NCBI GenBank assembly: GCA_002081555.1
Contig: MZNV01002806.1
Location: forward strand, 1-64,000
Length of the DNA stretch: 64,000 bases
Reading direction: 5' to 3'
Origin: Protostelium mycophagum
Lineage: Eukaryota; Evosea; Variosea; Protosteliida; Protosteliaceae
Shown: piece after piece, positions 37,001-47,849 of the stretch
Layout of the letters: every line of letters begins with the position of its first letter
Numbering within the stretch: the stretch's first letter is position 1
The notes under the pieces: model-generated
What the model was told of the DNA's origin: nothing
The model's database searches: none
Seen by the model: the letters and a program-made list of their open reading frames with translations, nothing else
Translations under genes and position numbers: made by a program

Positions 37001-38259
37001 TCTGAGATCCGATATTTACTCTGATCACACTCGAATCGTTTCCAAAATTACTTCCTACAATGGATATGGTATCACCGTAGTTACTGCCATTGGGTGATAT
37101 GGATGTGATTGTGGGTGATTGATAATAGAAGGGTTGGAGCTTGTATTGATCTCCAACATACACTAAGAGCGGTAGATTACCTCCGGATCCTGCCACATGT
37201 CACCCCATAATAGTATATAATTCTCTCACCTTCAGGTAAAAGACAATTGATTATTGTGAATGTACTATTGGTAATCGCACAGTCCAATTTACCGACTTTA
37301 ACAGAGAGGACGGTAGGATCCTCCCAGAAGTGATTACCATAGATAGTCAGAATTCCTCCTAATGTGCTCACACTCGAAACTCGCTCTATCTGAGGTGCGG
37401 GATAGCTGACAAAAAAGTACGCTCGTTGATTTCCCGCGTATAATGTGAGGGGGACCTGTAAACCGACTCCCCGGGATGGTGGTATACACATAACAGAGCT
37501 GGAGGTGGTGAGAGCTACTGAGACGACACAAGGAGATTCTCCAATGAGCACAGTGATCATGCTGGCGTTTTGTCCAAGTGGTACGGCTGAGATAATGGAT
37601 GGTTCAACAGAGAGGATGTAAGGTTGAATATAAGAAAAGTAGCTCATGCTGCTGTTCTGTCCTCCTACATTCAAGACGACACCTATCCCTCCTCCCACAC
37701 CAGAAGGAACCATAAATGTGATGTTTGTCCCCGAGATCACCTAAAATGATCAGCCCAGAACAGTATTTGTTGACGGACAACTCACTTTTCCCACAATAAT
37801 CTTCGAATTCTGGCCCACATCGAAATAAATGATTGCCGAAGAACCATCGCCAAAGTTTGAGCCTGAGATCACCGTGACGCCTCCTGTGATTGTTCAATAC
37901 TTTTGTATTTTGTATAAAAGGTATTCACCTGATGTTTGGACCTGCAATACGGAGGTGATGATGGGAGGTGAGTAGGAAACAGATCCACTGTATACAGTTC
38001 CATTGCTATGCAGGGTCACTGTGTGGATACCCACTCCCAAAGGTAGTATACAAGACACATTGGAGAGGGAGTATACTGTTATATTTGAACAGCTGCCAAT
38101 GTCTACGTCTACTTGAATCGGCTCTATGAACGTGCTGTTTGATAAGCTCAGGAAAATAATGCCTCCTGAAGTGCTCAATACTGAGGGATTAACCAATAAC
38201 TGGCAGAGAGAAGGCACAAACAGACCAAGAAAGCAGACGAGCAGCTGTGTGGATCTCAT
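31046..38259 (-). CDS. Large secreted IPT/TIG-MACPF protein
   Basis: The ATG at 38259 starts a signal peptide (MRSTQLLVCFLGLFVPSLCQ). About eleven IPT/TIG domains follow between 38.2 and 35.0 kb, each with PP-x-I ... GG-x-I-x-I-x-G-x-x-FG ... GGQ (for example DTEGGLVYISGSNFG). Regions at 34.8-34.0 kb match the N-terminal part of the plus-strand MACPF gene. The MACPF signature VKKYGTHYYKSATMGGKL is near 33.5 kb, beside Ser/Ala-rich hairpin stretches (SASSSSLSAGFSAEASG). The C-terminal part matches the plus gene to the end. Many introns of 35-60 bp separate exons; the interval 35.28-35.60 kb is longer. A few frame changes in the IPT part are not explained by introns, so the gene may be damaged or the assembly imperfect. 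IPT domains probably bind ligands or partners outside the membrane; MACPF would insert or adhere. Confidence 0.8.
35280..35600. other. Long intron or insertion inside the IPT-MACPF gene
   Basis: Between two IPT exons lie ~320 bp instead of the usual ~45. On the plus strand part of it reads SSGKLAQQIRRGQRKHFGPY after a TTTTCAG, which could be a piece of another gene or chance. No terminal repeats seen. Confidence 0.4.
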
Positions 38260-38352
38260 GATTGCCAAAAATGAGGGACTCTCTCAAAACGACGTCGAAC
38301 GACGGACGCGACCGGAATAATGGCTTGTTGTCCGTAAAAAGATACACATGAA
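38260..38352. promoter_or_regulatory. Divergent promoter with two AACGACG boxes
   Basis: 93 bp lie between the IPT-MACPF ATG (-) and a small plus-strand ORF. AACGACG occurs at 38288-38294 and again at 38298-38304, ten bases apart (one helical turn), a spacing typical of paired factor sites. Confidence 0.5.
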
Positions 38353-38580
38353 ATGTCAACAGACTCCAAACTCGAGCAGATTGAGCCCGAAATGCTAAGT
38401 GTGTTTATCCTAATATGCTTTCGTCCATATCACAGAAATGGAGATCTCGAAAATCCATCAACACTTGACCAAATTTCTCTCAATCTTCCTCCTCTTGTAA
38501 GTCTTCCCTTGATTCTCTTCTGTATCAGTATATTGTTGACCAAGTTGATTGAATTACCTCAGATATTATCCAAGCTTTGA
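38353..38580 (+). CDS. Candidate two-exon 53-residue peptide
   Basis: Exons 38353-38496 and 38563-38580 are joined over a 66-bp GTAAGT...CTCAG intron, phase 0. The product starts MSTDSKLEQIEPEMLSVFIL and has no recognised domain. Support is only the clean intron and the divergent promoter; it could be a 5' leader or non-coding transcript. Confidence 0.3.
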   Translation: MSTDSKLEQIEPEMLSVFILICFRPYHRNGDLENPSTLDQISLNLPPLVSLPLILFCISILLTKLIELPQILSKL

Positions 38581-38754
38581 TTCTTGTCAAAGCTTTTTTG
38601 TCACTTCTTTAACATCCTCTTCCATCTATATTAGGTGCACATATCGCTATAATGGCCACCACTTTCTCCGATTTACTCCTCTTTATCTTGTTTCTGCATC
38701 ACTTTGGATGTAGATGTTCCTGCTGTAGAGGTGATGACGTTGACACCTTTTGCC

Positions 38755-39035
38755 GTGACTCAATTTGGGTGATTTTTCTGTACACATGCTGATTTTGCGC
38801 ACACGTGATTTTTCGCACAAAATGCGCTGATGTTTGCGCGCAATTCGGTGACTTCTTGTGCGCAAGCTGATTTTTTGTGCACAAGCTGATTTTTTGCACA
38901 GAGTTGGCTGAATTTTTGCGTACAATTTGCCGATTCTCCGCGCATTATTTGCTGATTTTTTGCGCAGAGTTCACCGAATTTTCGAGCAAAATCCACTGAT
39001 TTTTTTGCAGAATTCGCTGTTTTTTGCGCGCTTTT
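38755..39035. repeat. Degenerate ~21-bp tandem repeat, GCTGATTTTTTGCGCA
   Basis: About 13 imperfect units of the type GCTGATTTTTTGTGCACAA or GAATTTTCGCGCAAAATC. On the minus strand they stay open and read as LCAKNQ-, HKKSACAQ-like Cys/Lys-rich repeats; this is probably a consequence of unit length being a multiple of three. Coding status is uncertain. Confidence 0.8.
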
Positions 39036-40089
39036 AGAGAGAAGCTAATTCGTACGCAAGTACAACTTATCTACAACGCACAGTACCCTTGATCCCAGTT
39101 CCTGTGACATAAGAGAACTGAGATGGAGAAAAAGCCTAAACTCATTCAAGCAAAGGAACAAATAAACTTGACATATCATTTTATATATGTATTCTTTCCT
39201 CCCGCTTGTGAGGTCTCCCAATTCTAGAAATTGAACTAAACACTGTGGAGTCCATTGCTTTGGTATTTTTGGAGCAAATATATCTCGATAATTAATTGTT
39301 GATGCTTTGAATCTCATATCCTCAATTTTGTTGGTCTAGTCTAGAAGATGATCAGATTCATGAACAATGTTGATGATCACATACATCCACATGAATACAA
39401 AGCTATTCAGTTGAGTAACAAGCCTGGATGCTCGTACGCATACCTATGGGAAGTTAACGACCAAATGTTTATATATAAATTAGAACAAGACTATGTGTAA
39501 TGATAATTACGCAAGTATTTATTTTAGTTCATTACGATACCACACTATAAGATTTGCGGTTAGAATTCAACTACCGTTAGCCAGCTAGCTACCGATGCTC
39601 CTAACATGCTGAGCTTAAAATTGCGCATTGGTGATCTCTCAACATTGGTGATCTCTCAACCTCAGCGATCTGTTGACATCATAGAAAAAGTTCTACATCA
39701 AAATTCTCTCTTGGAGGCTGTCTCTTTTGAACTCAGGTTGTCTTCATGATACAATCGATCGTTGAAACAGAGAACTTGTAGATCGGTTTTTGTTTTTGAA
39801 GTATTGCATTTTGCATCAAAAAGACATGTTTAATCTCTGTACATGATTTTTTCAAAATTCTGATTTTTCAAAATACAAACATCAACCCTTCATTTTTAAA
39901 CAGAGGTCATTAAGTTAATTGAATTGAGTGCAATTAAATGTGAAAAACACGCCTGTAATCTTCTCAGAATTTTCTGTCAACTCACACCACAGAACTGTAA
40001 CCCTCTGAAACCCTCTGAAACCCTCTGAAACCCTCCAAAAGTTTTCAATGGCATGTTTTACAACACGACTGGCAGCGAGATGCGATGTC
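39036..40089. other. Non-coding spacer with a 10-bp tandem repeat
   Basis: No supported gene. 40001-40040 holds four copies of CCCTCTGAAA (the last one altered). A 90-codon minus frame at 39045-39317 has a reasonable composition but no motif. 39638-39665 repeats a short ATTGGTGATCTCTCAAC phrase twice. Confidence 0.45.
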
Positions 40090-40740
40090 GGTCATATCAC
40101 ATCAAGCACACACATGCAAAGCCGGCAAAGACGGTCCGATTGCTTTTAGACACGGTATGCGGGGTAAGTAAACTCTCTCTACATTCTCTTCATTTCTGAC
40201 TCTGCAGATCTGACACTTACAGTTGGCGCTATCCTGTTCTACCCCAATAGAGCCAAAAATGTAGGTAAGAAAATGTGTTTTGTAAAAATGCATTTGCCTC
40301 CACACATTGAAGACAAGTAGGTGCAGGTAGAGCGTGGCAACGTGCTGAGTGGATGATTGATCAGTCCATTAGATGTAAGTAAAACAGTTACATTTTTCAA
40401 AATCGATCATTAAACACTAACAACAGCCAGGTATATAGAACATATAGAGCGATATATGTGGGTGTTTTATTGGCAATCTTGGATGAAGAGGTAAGACGTA
40501 AAATGAGATGTATGATGATTGAAAAAAATTAGAATTTTCTTTTCTTGATTCGCTGACAAACACACAGGTATATAGACGATATATAGCAGTAGACTTGGAT
40601 GTGGTTAGGGACTTTTTGTACAGCAAGGTAAGTTGAAAAATGCTCAATTTGTGTTGTGATTAGAGGCTCATATTTTTATATAAAGAACAAGAAGGTAAGA
40701 GTATATGTTTGACAAAATTTGAGGCTGATCAGGTGACTAG
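40090..40740 (+). CDS. Mini-exon locus B, paralogue of locus A
   Basis: Blocks of ~60 bp lie between AG and GTAAG: one at about 40431-40490 reads VYRTYRAIYVGVLLAILDEE, the next at about 40569-40627 reads VYRRYIAVDLDVVRDFLYSK. Both are open and similar to each other as well as to locus A, so the exon itself may have been duplicated. Intron starts share GTAAG followed by an AAAATG-type phrase. No function recognised. Confidence 0.4.
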
Positions 40741-41412
40741 GTAGATAGCATTGTTGAAAACCTGACGCTCTTCAAGCCGCAATTGATCTGTACAGCACTC
40801 GTTTCGGGTGATGCATGATCCGGACCATCACTGTCACTCAAAGTTACAACTGGCAGAGAACTGCTGCGATACTGTCGGTGGCGATGGAACGGCCGTAGTC
40901 AATGTTGGAGAAGAGCTGATCAACTGGCTTTATTATTGAAGACAACAGTATCGAGCAAAGCTGCTAAAATTGGTTCAAGTACATGGCCTATCATGGTAAC
41001 GTTACCGTGACGAGACATGTCCCGTTAACTACCGTAAAACAGGGCTGTGCTTGCCCAACCTTACAGAGAAGAGCGCAACAGCGTCCTAATTTTCTCTGAT
41101 CAATAAAATTGGAATCTTAAAAAAATACAAATTTTTTGACTTGTCATTTTTTGTAATCTCATTTTGAGAGATATAAATTTCAAGTTCTGATTTGTTGACA
41201 TGTCATCTTTGTCAACTTAAAATGAAATGTTTTTTTTGCCCGGGAAATCTCAACTTGACAAATGATGTAAAATGTTTTTAAAGGTTTTGAAAAACTGAAC
41301 GGCGGCATAATGAGTTATGGCTTCCTCCATAGTCAGGTACTGCAACTGTGGCTGTTTGTCTATTATATAATCAAATTGATGTAATTTGTGCTTCTGAAGT
41401 GATCGTCTTTAT
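40741..41412. other. Intergenic, AT-rich in part
   Basis: No gene. Repeated short TTTTTGACTTGTCATTTTTT-like phrases around 41135-41240 give a weak internal repeat. Confidence 0.4.
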
Positions 41413-42560
41413 CTACAAAAGAACATTGAGGTATGCCGTACATATTTGTTTGAGAAGGTGATCTTGGATATTGGTGTGATCCAGATGCAACCATGGCAGA
41501 TATTCTATCTCATTCACAATCAACTCCTCCTCCTTCCAGAAGACATCGATTCGCAGGAAATGCTGTATAGATGGTGCCTTTGCTTTTAGCTGTTTCCATA
41601 TCATCTCAGCCTGAGATCTGACTTGTTCCATCTTGTGTTCTATCCAGAGGGGTGTATCTGCCCTGATCTCCTCAATCTTGTAGTCTCCAAATGTGCCACC
41701 AGATAGCGGAACTTGCAGAATTGCATACTTGTACTGCCCATAAATAAGGTACACCTTGATCTCTCCTCTCAGCAGTTCTTCTTCCTTTGTCTGTAGTATA
41801 TTCCATCCTTTGCATTCTACTTGCTTGATTTCTTCCAGCTTGCCAATTGTGACACCTCTAGAACACTCCCCAAAGCTTCTCTTCCACACCCACTCTTCAT
41901 CTGCTCCTCTTTCTTCTATATACTCTACTGCACTCTTCTTTGTGCTTCCGTGGCATATTATTGTGTTGATGATCTTGATCTTCTTCCTTTGTAGCCATCT
42001 GATCATCCGGTACTTTGAGGCAATGAAGAAGGCGTCTCTTGGCTCTGGGATGATGCGCGTGTTGAAGTGCTCTCCGTAATCTTCCAGCACTTTCTCAAAC
42101 CTGTCTGGCTGTTCGTGATTGTAGGGCCAACTTCCACACACTACAGCTCTATAACTGACCAAACCATGATAATCTCCTTCGGTCATCGCACGAAATGCGC
42201 TCCAAGGCATAAACTCCATTTGCACGCCATGTTTCTCAAGAAGTTCCTCTAATCCCAATCCAACAGCTAAATACTCTTTCACTTCTATTCTTGGTATTAT
42301 GTCTTTATACATTCTGGAGATCTCCAGAATCTTCTTAAATTTTTTGTTTGGGTAATCTTGTGATTGTGTATCCCTCTCCAATTTCTAACACAGTCACCGT
42401 TTCTTCCTCTTCTGGCCAAAGTATCCACAGTATCTTCCTCTTATCTTCTACCAAGAAGGGCACTTCCTCATCCAGCACTCCAACCACTTCAGAAAACACC
42501 TCTCTTTTTGGCGCCTCTAAGGATCTAAACCCTCAGAAATTTGTCTTTCTTCATTTCATT
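41413..42560 (-). CDS. ATP-grasp-like protein
   Basis: An intronless frame of ~320 codons (41413-42381) carries ATP-grasp-like features. EEWVWKRSFGECSRGVTI resembles the ATP-binding loop; NILQTKEEELLRGEIKVYLI resembles the adenine-contact strand; LRIDVFWKEEELIVNEIEYL has the metal-binding R-x-D ... (V/I)-N-E-I-E near the C-terminus. ATP-grasp enzymes join a carboxylate to an amine or thiol through an acyl phosphate; the substrate cannot be told. Upstream, a different frame from about 42560 has VVGVLDEEVPFLVEDKRKI and WILWPEEEETVTVLEIGEGY, which looks like the true N-terminus. The two frames meet at an A-rich run near 42350 with no intron, so a one-base slip (real or sequencing) is likely. The first ATG in the main frame is MYKDIIPR. 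Confidence 0.6.
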
Positions 42561-42859
42561 CCCACTCTTCACCTCACTCTTCTATTATACTCAACCATGA
42601 GCTTGGCATTTGCCCATCTTCACAGCTTTCCTCTGACAGTCACATCTCTCACAAGAATCTGTCCTCTTTGGACGATGATTGCCACCAGAACCAGGTCCTC
42701 CCATCCCCTGGTGGCTCAAACAAAAGACAAGCATTGTATCCAACCGAGCGCAGTTACAGATCAGCTTGATCAACAAATCACAGACTGTTAGACACATCAC
42801 CCAAGGATGAAAGTTTGGAGTTGTAAGTGGTCAACACGATGACGGAAAGCAATATCAAA

Positions 42860-43300
42860 CAAACTTGAACAGCAACAAGCAACAATTGCTATGGACACAG
42901 AGACAATCATCACACTGGTATGACTATTAGCACTAATTATCATTACACGATTGATAGACAAACTTATCAAGTTCAGGACTACAGCAAGATGACAGTGCCA
43001 GCCCTAAAGGAGATTCTGCGACAACGGAAATTGGATCAAAAGTCAACATGATAAGACGTATCACAGGGACAGATCCCACAATTGCATCAGTTGTAGTACC
43101 AAGGCAAGACACCAATACAATGCCCAACACAGATGATACCCAAAACAGTGAAGAGACGGATGATTACACTTTTGGAGATCTTGAATTCACTGTGAGTCTT
43201 CATTTCAAAAAATCTGATCTGACACAACTTAGGCAACAAAAGCACAGGTTGCATAGAGGTGAAATGGCAAGATGACGATGTTGTTTGGGAATATGAGCTG
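42860..43300 (+). CDS. SAP-like domain protein, partial model
   Basis: YSKMTVPALKEILRQRKLDQ then SNMIRRI at about 42980-43060 fits the SAP helix-turn-helix motif, which binds DNA in chromatin and repair proteins. An acidic linker (NSEETDDYTFGDLEFT) follows. An upstream exon-like piece (KLEQQQATIAMDTE) and a downstream one (KWQDDDVVWEYELYAIAACW) flank it, but the junction phases do not all agree. Confidence 0.45.
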
Positions 43301-44316
43301 TACGCAATTGCTGCCTGCTGGTTTCTGCATTGAAGGATGGTCATGGGACCAAAACGACATGGACGAGTCAATCTGGGTGAGACTGATGCCTTTGTTTGAT
43401 CAGTCAATGACATTTTTAGGTCTTTGTGAACTGGACCTTTGATGGGACGTGATCAAGTACTTGCCAAGACCTTGATCAGGATGGGAAGGGTAAAGCAAGA
43501 CAACGGATGGGAGACAATACCCCGCTACTGCTATCGGTGAGTTGTGATATTTAAGCTTTGAGCTGATGCCCACAGTTTTTTTTGGGATAGTTCCAAGACA
43601 AATTCAAGGTTGCCACGGGCTTGGCACAAAGGATCAGTGGTGGTTGAAAAAAGTCACCCCCACTGTAAGTATGATATTATTTTGCACAAAGTGATTTTTA
43701 ACAGTGGGAACTACTCTTCGGTACATGTACACCGAATTAGAGTTTGTGATTTGCATGTCTGGGTGAATTTTGTGCAAGACTCTCAGCGTTGGGATGAATA
43801 CTCAGGACAATGGAGGATGGCGAAATACAAATTATAATTTGATTATATTTTGTTATTTAACACCTGCACGACTCGTTTTGAAAGTAATAATTTTTTTGAG
43901 TCATAACTTGACTCGTGCAGTTTTTATTATCGACTCATCAATTTTGTCATGCCAATCTGATCAATTGGGAAAGAGTATATCAATCCCTTATGTCACGAGC
44001 AAGGGTTTTAGAGTTCGTGAAGAAGCACTCGCGCAAGTTGAGAAAAATATAAATCCGCCAGAACCGTCAGAGGATGTCAAAAAAAGAAATAGAATCTCTA
44101 CCTCTCTCAGTGGACGACCTCATAAAGATCAATAGATGGAAGGAATTGCCCTGAAAATATCCTTAAGCGCAGTGCAGACAGTAGCGTTCCAACATTTCCA
44201 GACAGGTGTCGACAGTACATCATAGAGTGGGGGAAATTGTGGCTGTACAACTTCAGCAAACACAAGTCAGAAATTTTATCAGGTAAAAAAATATTCTACT
44301 TGCAAAGCAAGGTTTG
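43301..44316 (+). other. Fragmentary coding-like stretches, unassigned
   Basis: Short protein-like pieces, for example YVTSKGFRVREEALAQVEKN at about 43980-44050, ending SLSGRPHKDQ at 44135. They may belong with the SAP-like segment or the next ORF. No domain recognised. Confidence 0.25.
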
Positions 44317-44703
44317 ATGGCTGCAGGAGTACATCATGGATTATTTATATCCAGCCACAATCAAGCATGCAAGAGAGATTTTTTTTACCTTCAGCGGGAT
44401 TTAGACCAGAGTGCGAGTACAACTGATGTCTTGATGACAGCCTATCAGAAGATCAGAAACAGCACATACTCTCAAGAAGACATGAAGAACATATTTTTTC
44501 ATCACTATGGAAAGAAGTTAAGGGCTGCAGCACAATATCGAACTAATGCAATCACACGCCAAAAGAAACACAAGGAGAAGAGGATGAGGCTTCATTGTCA
44601 GACCCAGATTGAGATGGAACGCCGTATGAAGAATCGTGCTCACCAACAGCAAACAAAGGCTCCCTTGTTTCATCTTCTCCAGCAGTGTGAGACATTCTAT
44701 TGA
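44317..44703 (+). CDS. Hypothetical basic, helical protein
   Basis: About 128 codons from ATG at 44317. The second half is strongly basic and helical (RQKKHKEKRMRLHCQTQIEM), probably a coiled coil or nucleic-acid-binding helix. It is the last normal-composition ORF before the AT-rich element begins. No family. Confidence 0.4.
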   Translation: MAAGVHHGLFISSHNQACKRDFFYLQRDLDQSASTTDVLMTAYQKIRNSTYSQEDMKNIFFHHYGKKLRAAAQYRTNAITRQKKHKEKRMRLHCQTQIEMERRMKNRAHQQQTKAPLFHLLQQCETFY

Positions 44704-44799
44704 AGAGGAACAAGTCATTTAAGAAATCAAATTCATTATATTTTTTTATAAAAAATAGTCATTAAATGTATGACAATATAGATTATCGGCTTATTTCTT

Positions 44800-45394
44800 A
44801 TTAGAGGAGTTGATAAAGAACAAATACACCGAAGATGGACGTAAACTTTATCACCATTTTTTATATCAATATAGATCAGCGATGAATACAGATAAGATTG
44901 GCATCACAGAAGAAAAAGCAATACAAATGAAGAATTTGTTTATATGTTCTATAGAAATTGAAGATATACTGAAAGTATATACAACTGTAAGTTTGATAAT
45001 ATGTTCAATAGTTACTGATGAATTTAGATAAAAGACTTGCAGAACCACAAATGGTCGGAATTACAAGACATATCCAAAGTGTTACTACATTTTGAATCAC
45101 TGATATGCCGCATAGTTTATGGGGTCAAATAAAACATTTGATTATAATAATCAATGATTCACATCTTGTATTCATTGATTCAATATGCTTGTAGATAAAC
45201 AAAATACACCAATAGAAATAAGTAAAATTTTGATACTTTTAGAATGTATTTACAAGTTATGCGAAAATACACCTGAGCTTCCATTAGATACTCTATGTGA
45301 TATTATGATACAATTACAGAATTTGCAAAAAGCATATCCTTTTGAGTTCCGCTCTGCGCGTAAATTGTTTCCAACGGAACTCAAAAGGATATAA
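44800..45394 (+). CDS. Element: small ORFs at left end, unknown
   Basis: Two short helical, AT-biased frames; the second (ATG 45185) reads MLVDKQNTPIEISKIL and ends over an 18-bp perfect stem-loop. No family recognised. Confidence 0.4.
45334..45392. promoter_or_regulatory. Perfect 18-bp inverted repeat (hairpin)
   Basis: ATATCCTTTTGAGTTCCG (45334-45351) and CGGAACTCAAAAGGATAT (45375-45392) are exact reverse complements around a 23-base loop that is the most GC-rich spot for several hundred bases. It lies ~600 bp inside the left edge of the AT-rich element and at the 3' end of a small ORF. Terminator, processing signal or replication/packaging structure are all possible. Confidence 0.85.
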
Positions 45395-45503
45395 AGATAT
45401 AAAATCATCTGCTTATAAAATATCATAATAGAGTTAATTTAATATAAAGTAACTTCAAATCGTTATTATAACTTATTTGTGACATAATTAAATCTATATT
45501 CAA

Positions 45504-45713
45504 ATGGATGAGTCAAGTGTAGGATTCGATATGAAATCACTTTATCTTAGAATGGAAATGATATCTACTATTAACTATTATAAATCTCACATTGCACAAA
45601 TAATGAAAAATGAAAATGAATTAATAACATTAGAAATTATGTTAAAACATCTCAAAAAAGATATATTAAATAGACGCAATTTATTGAGCAATTCTTCAAT
45701 CTCTAATCATTAA
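45504..45713 (+). CDS. Element: 69-residue helical protein
   Basis: Starts at an ATG (MDESSVGFDMKSLYLRMEMI), helical throughout with LEIMLKHLKKDI; intact as a single frame. Its stop is next to the end of the helicase region on the other strand. No family. Confidence 0.5.
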   Translation: MDESSVGFDMKSLYLRMEMISTINYYKSHIAQIMKNENELITLEIMLKHLKKDILNRRNLLSNSSISNH

Positions 45714-45714
45714 A

Positions 45715-47813
45715 TTATCAATAAATTCTTCTACTTCTGGGCATGTCTTAATGGCTTTTATGTCAAAAGGATCCTAAAAATTTAGATTCATAAAATCATT
45801 TAAACTTACTATTAATTTGAGTTGATTCAGGGTTTTGATTCTTGAAAATGCAGTATAAATCCCTCCATAAGAATGGCAATTTTTAATAGATATGAATGCT
45901 TTATCTTCTATAGTCTTACCTTGTGATTTATGTATTGTTGTTGTGTATCCCAACTGGATTTATTAGTATTTCAGATGATAACTCATACCAACCATTAAGG
46001 GTATATGAGCACTAGCATGCATCAATTGTCCTTTTTTATCATATTCGTAATAAATTGACCATAATATTTTGACTTCTAATCCGTTTTTGAATTTGACAAC
46101 TGAGGATTTCAAAATGAAATCAGATAAAATAAAAATACCTGGGCAATATTCTTTGGTCAATGCTTCAGTCATACATTTTCTCATCTCTAAATTCATCCCT
46201 TTTTGAAAAATGAGAGAATCGTTTATAGGACGTCTATCGTTTTCCAAGCTTACAAATTTCACAACCTAAATATATAAACATTATTTTGAGAAAGGGAAAA
46301 TGTACGTACTGATCCGGTGGCACCATTTACAAGACCATTTACTTTGTCTTTATTCTCGGTTAATATAACTTTACATCCCACTTTTAAGTTCAAGATACCT
46401 AGTGATATTATTTACAGTATGAATAATTGCCTTACCTGGCTCCTTTCTTGATCGTTCCATTGATCTAAAAGCAATTAATACAAAATGGGTATCTATATAC
46501 TTACTTCTTTGACATAACATTGTTTATTACATTTGGAAATAAAAGACTTTTAAATCTTCTACTTTGTCCTGGAATCTTGTCCAATTGATTGAGGTTTTCT
46601 GATATCATCAGTAATAACATTAAATATGTATGTATTTTACCTTTAGTACAGCATTTATTTTGAAACATCATAGCCTGAATGCGGTCATTTTACATTTTAC
46701 TTATTATTTTTACCATATCATTTATCCCGAGTTTCAGTCCATTCTCTTCCTTCTCTATTTCACAAGATTTAAGTATAGATACAGATTTTTCTGTTAATCG
46801 ATTCACTCTTATTTCTGAGTTTGATCAACAACATGTAATAATATCAATAATACACCTCTGAGTATTCGAAGAAATCCATCATCCACTTGCTGTCTCATAT
46901 TTATTTTCAATATTTTAATATTTACAGACTTGAATGATTTTGCCCACAAATCTGATTTAAAACACCAAGAAATATCTATAATAATAAATAACGTTACATA
47001 TATACATTCATGTTACCTTTTCCTTCTTTTACAGGAGGCAGCTGATGGAAATCTCCAAAGACCAATAGTCTAACTCCTCCATATATATTATTGTTTTCTC
47101 TGAGTAATTTTGCTATAGCATCGATCTTTTCTAACATCTCTTTACTGACCATACTAATAATGTCATTTAAATAGATTAAATCAAATATTACCTTATTTCA
47201 TCAATGATAATTGTATCTATATTATTCCATCTCTTCTTTAAACTATGACTATATCTATGTGAAGCCGTTCCTTCAGTAGAATTTAGCCCCTTACTGATTT
47301 CCTATATTAAATTATTAATGCAATTATTATTATTCCTACCTCAATATTAAATTTATCTTCATTTCTTATTCCTGTCCACGCTATAAATATTAATATAATG
47401 TCAGAGATGTGCACTTATAATGTATTGTATCACACAGTGTTCCTTCCGGAAGTTCTGACTGTATATTACAACTCTATATTTAATCAGTCAACATCTTAAA
47501 CTTACACATACCAAGTAAGCTGTTGGTGTTAATATAACAAAGGGGTTTTCAAATTTTACTGGTGTAAGTTTTCTTTTCTTCAATTCTCTTTGCTGTTTTT
47601 CGTATTCCTCCATTCTGAATAAACTATAATGTCTAATGATGAATGACTTTCCCGTTCCCTGAAAATAATGAGAAAACATAAATACAACATTCTTACAGCT
47701 TCTCCTAAAATACAGAAGTTGTCTTTTGACGTTGATAACAATTTTAATATCTGCTCTTGCTCTGAGTTCATTGTGAAGAATAATGAAGTTAAAAATTCAA
47801 AAAGATTTGACAA
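45715..47813 (-). CDS. Element: PIF1-type helicase region
   Basis: PIF1 helicases unwind DNA 5' to 3' and are common replication genes of Polintons and large DNA viruses. The region shows, in order on the minus strand, a Walker A context (FCILGEA and GTGKSFIIRHY near 47.7-47.65 kb), a Walker B-type stretch with MVSKEMLEKIDAIAKLLREN then GGVRLLVFGDFHQLPPV near 47.15-47.03 kb, and the late signature GYTTTIHKSQGKTIEDKAF near 45.9 kb with a following YTAFSRI. It belongs to the element, so its interruptions are not listed; there are about ten short ones, mostly intron-like. Confidence 0.8.
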
Positions 47814-47849
47814 GTTTATGTGACATTTATTGACAGTTCTACTGTAGAA

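Noticed and set aside
40001-40040. CRISPR-like or satellite array
   Set aside because: Four copies of a 10-bp unit without spacers; a minor microsatellite.
41756-42252. Plus-strand ORFs rich in Ser and hydrophobic residues
   Set aside because: They mirror the ATP-grasp-like gene on the other strand.
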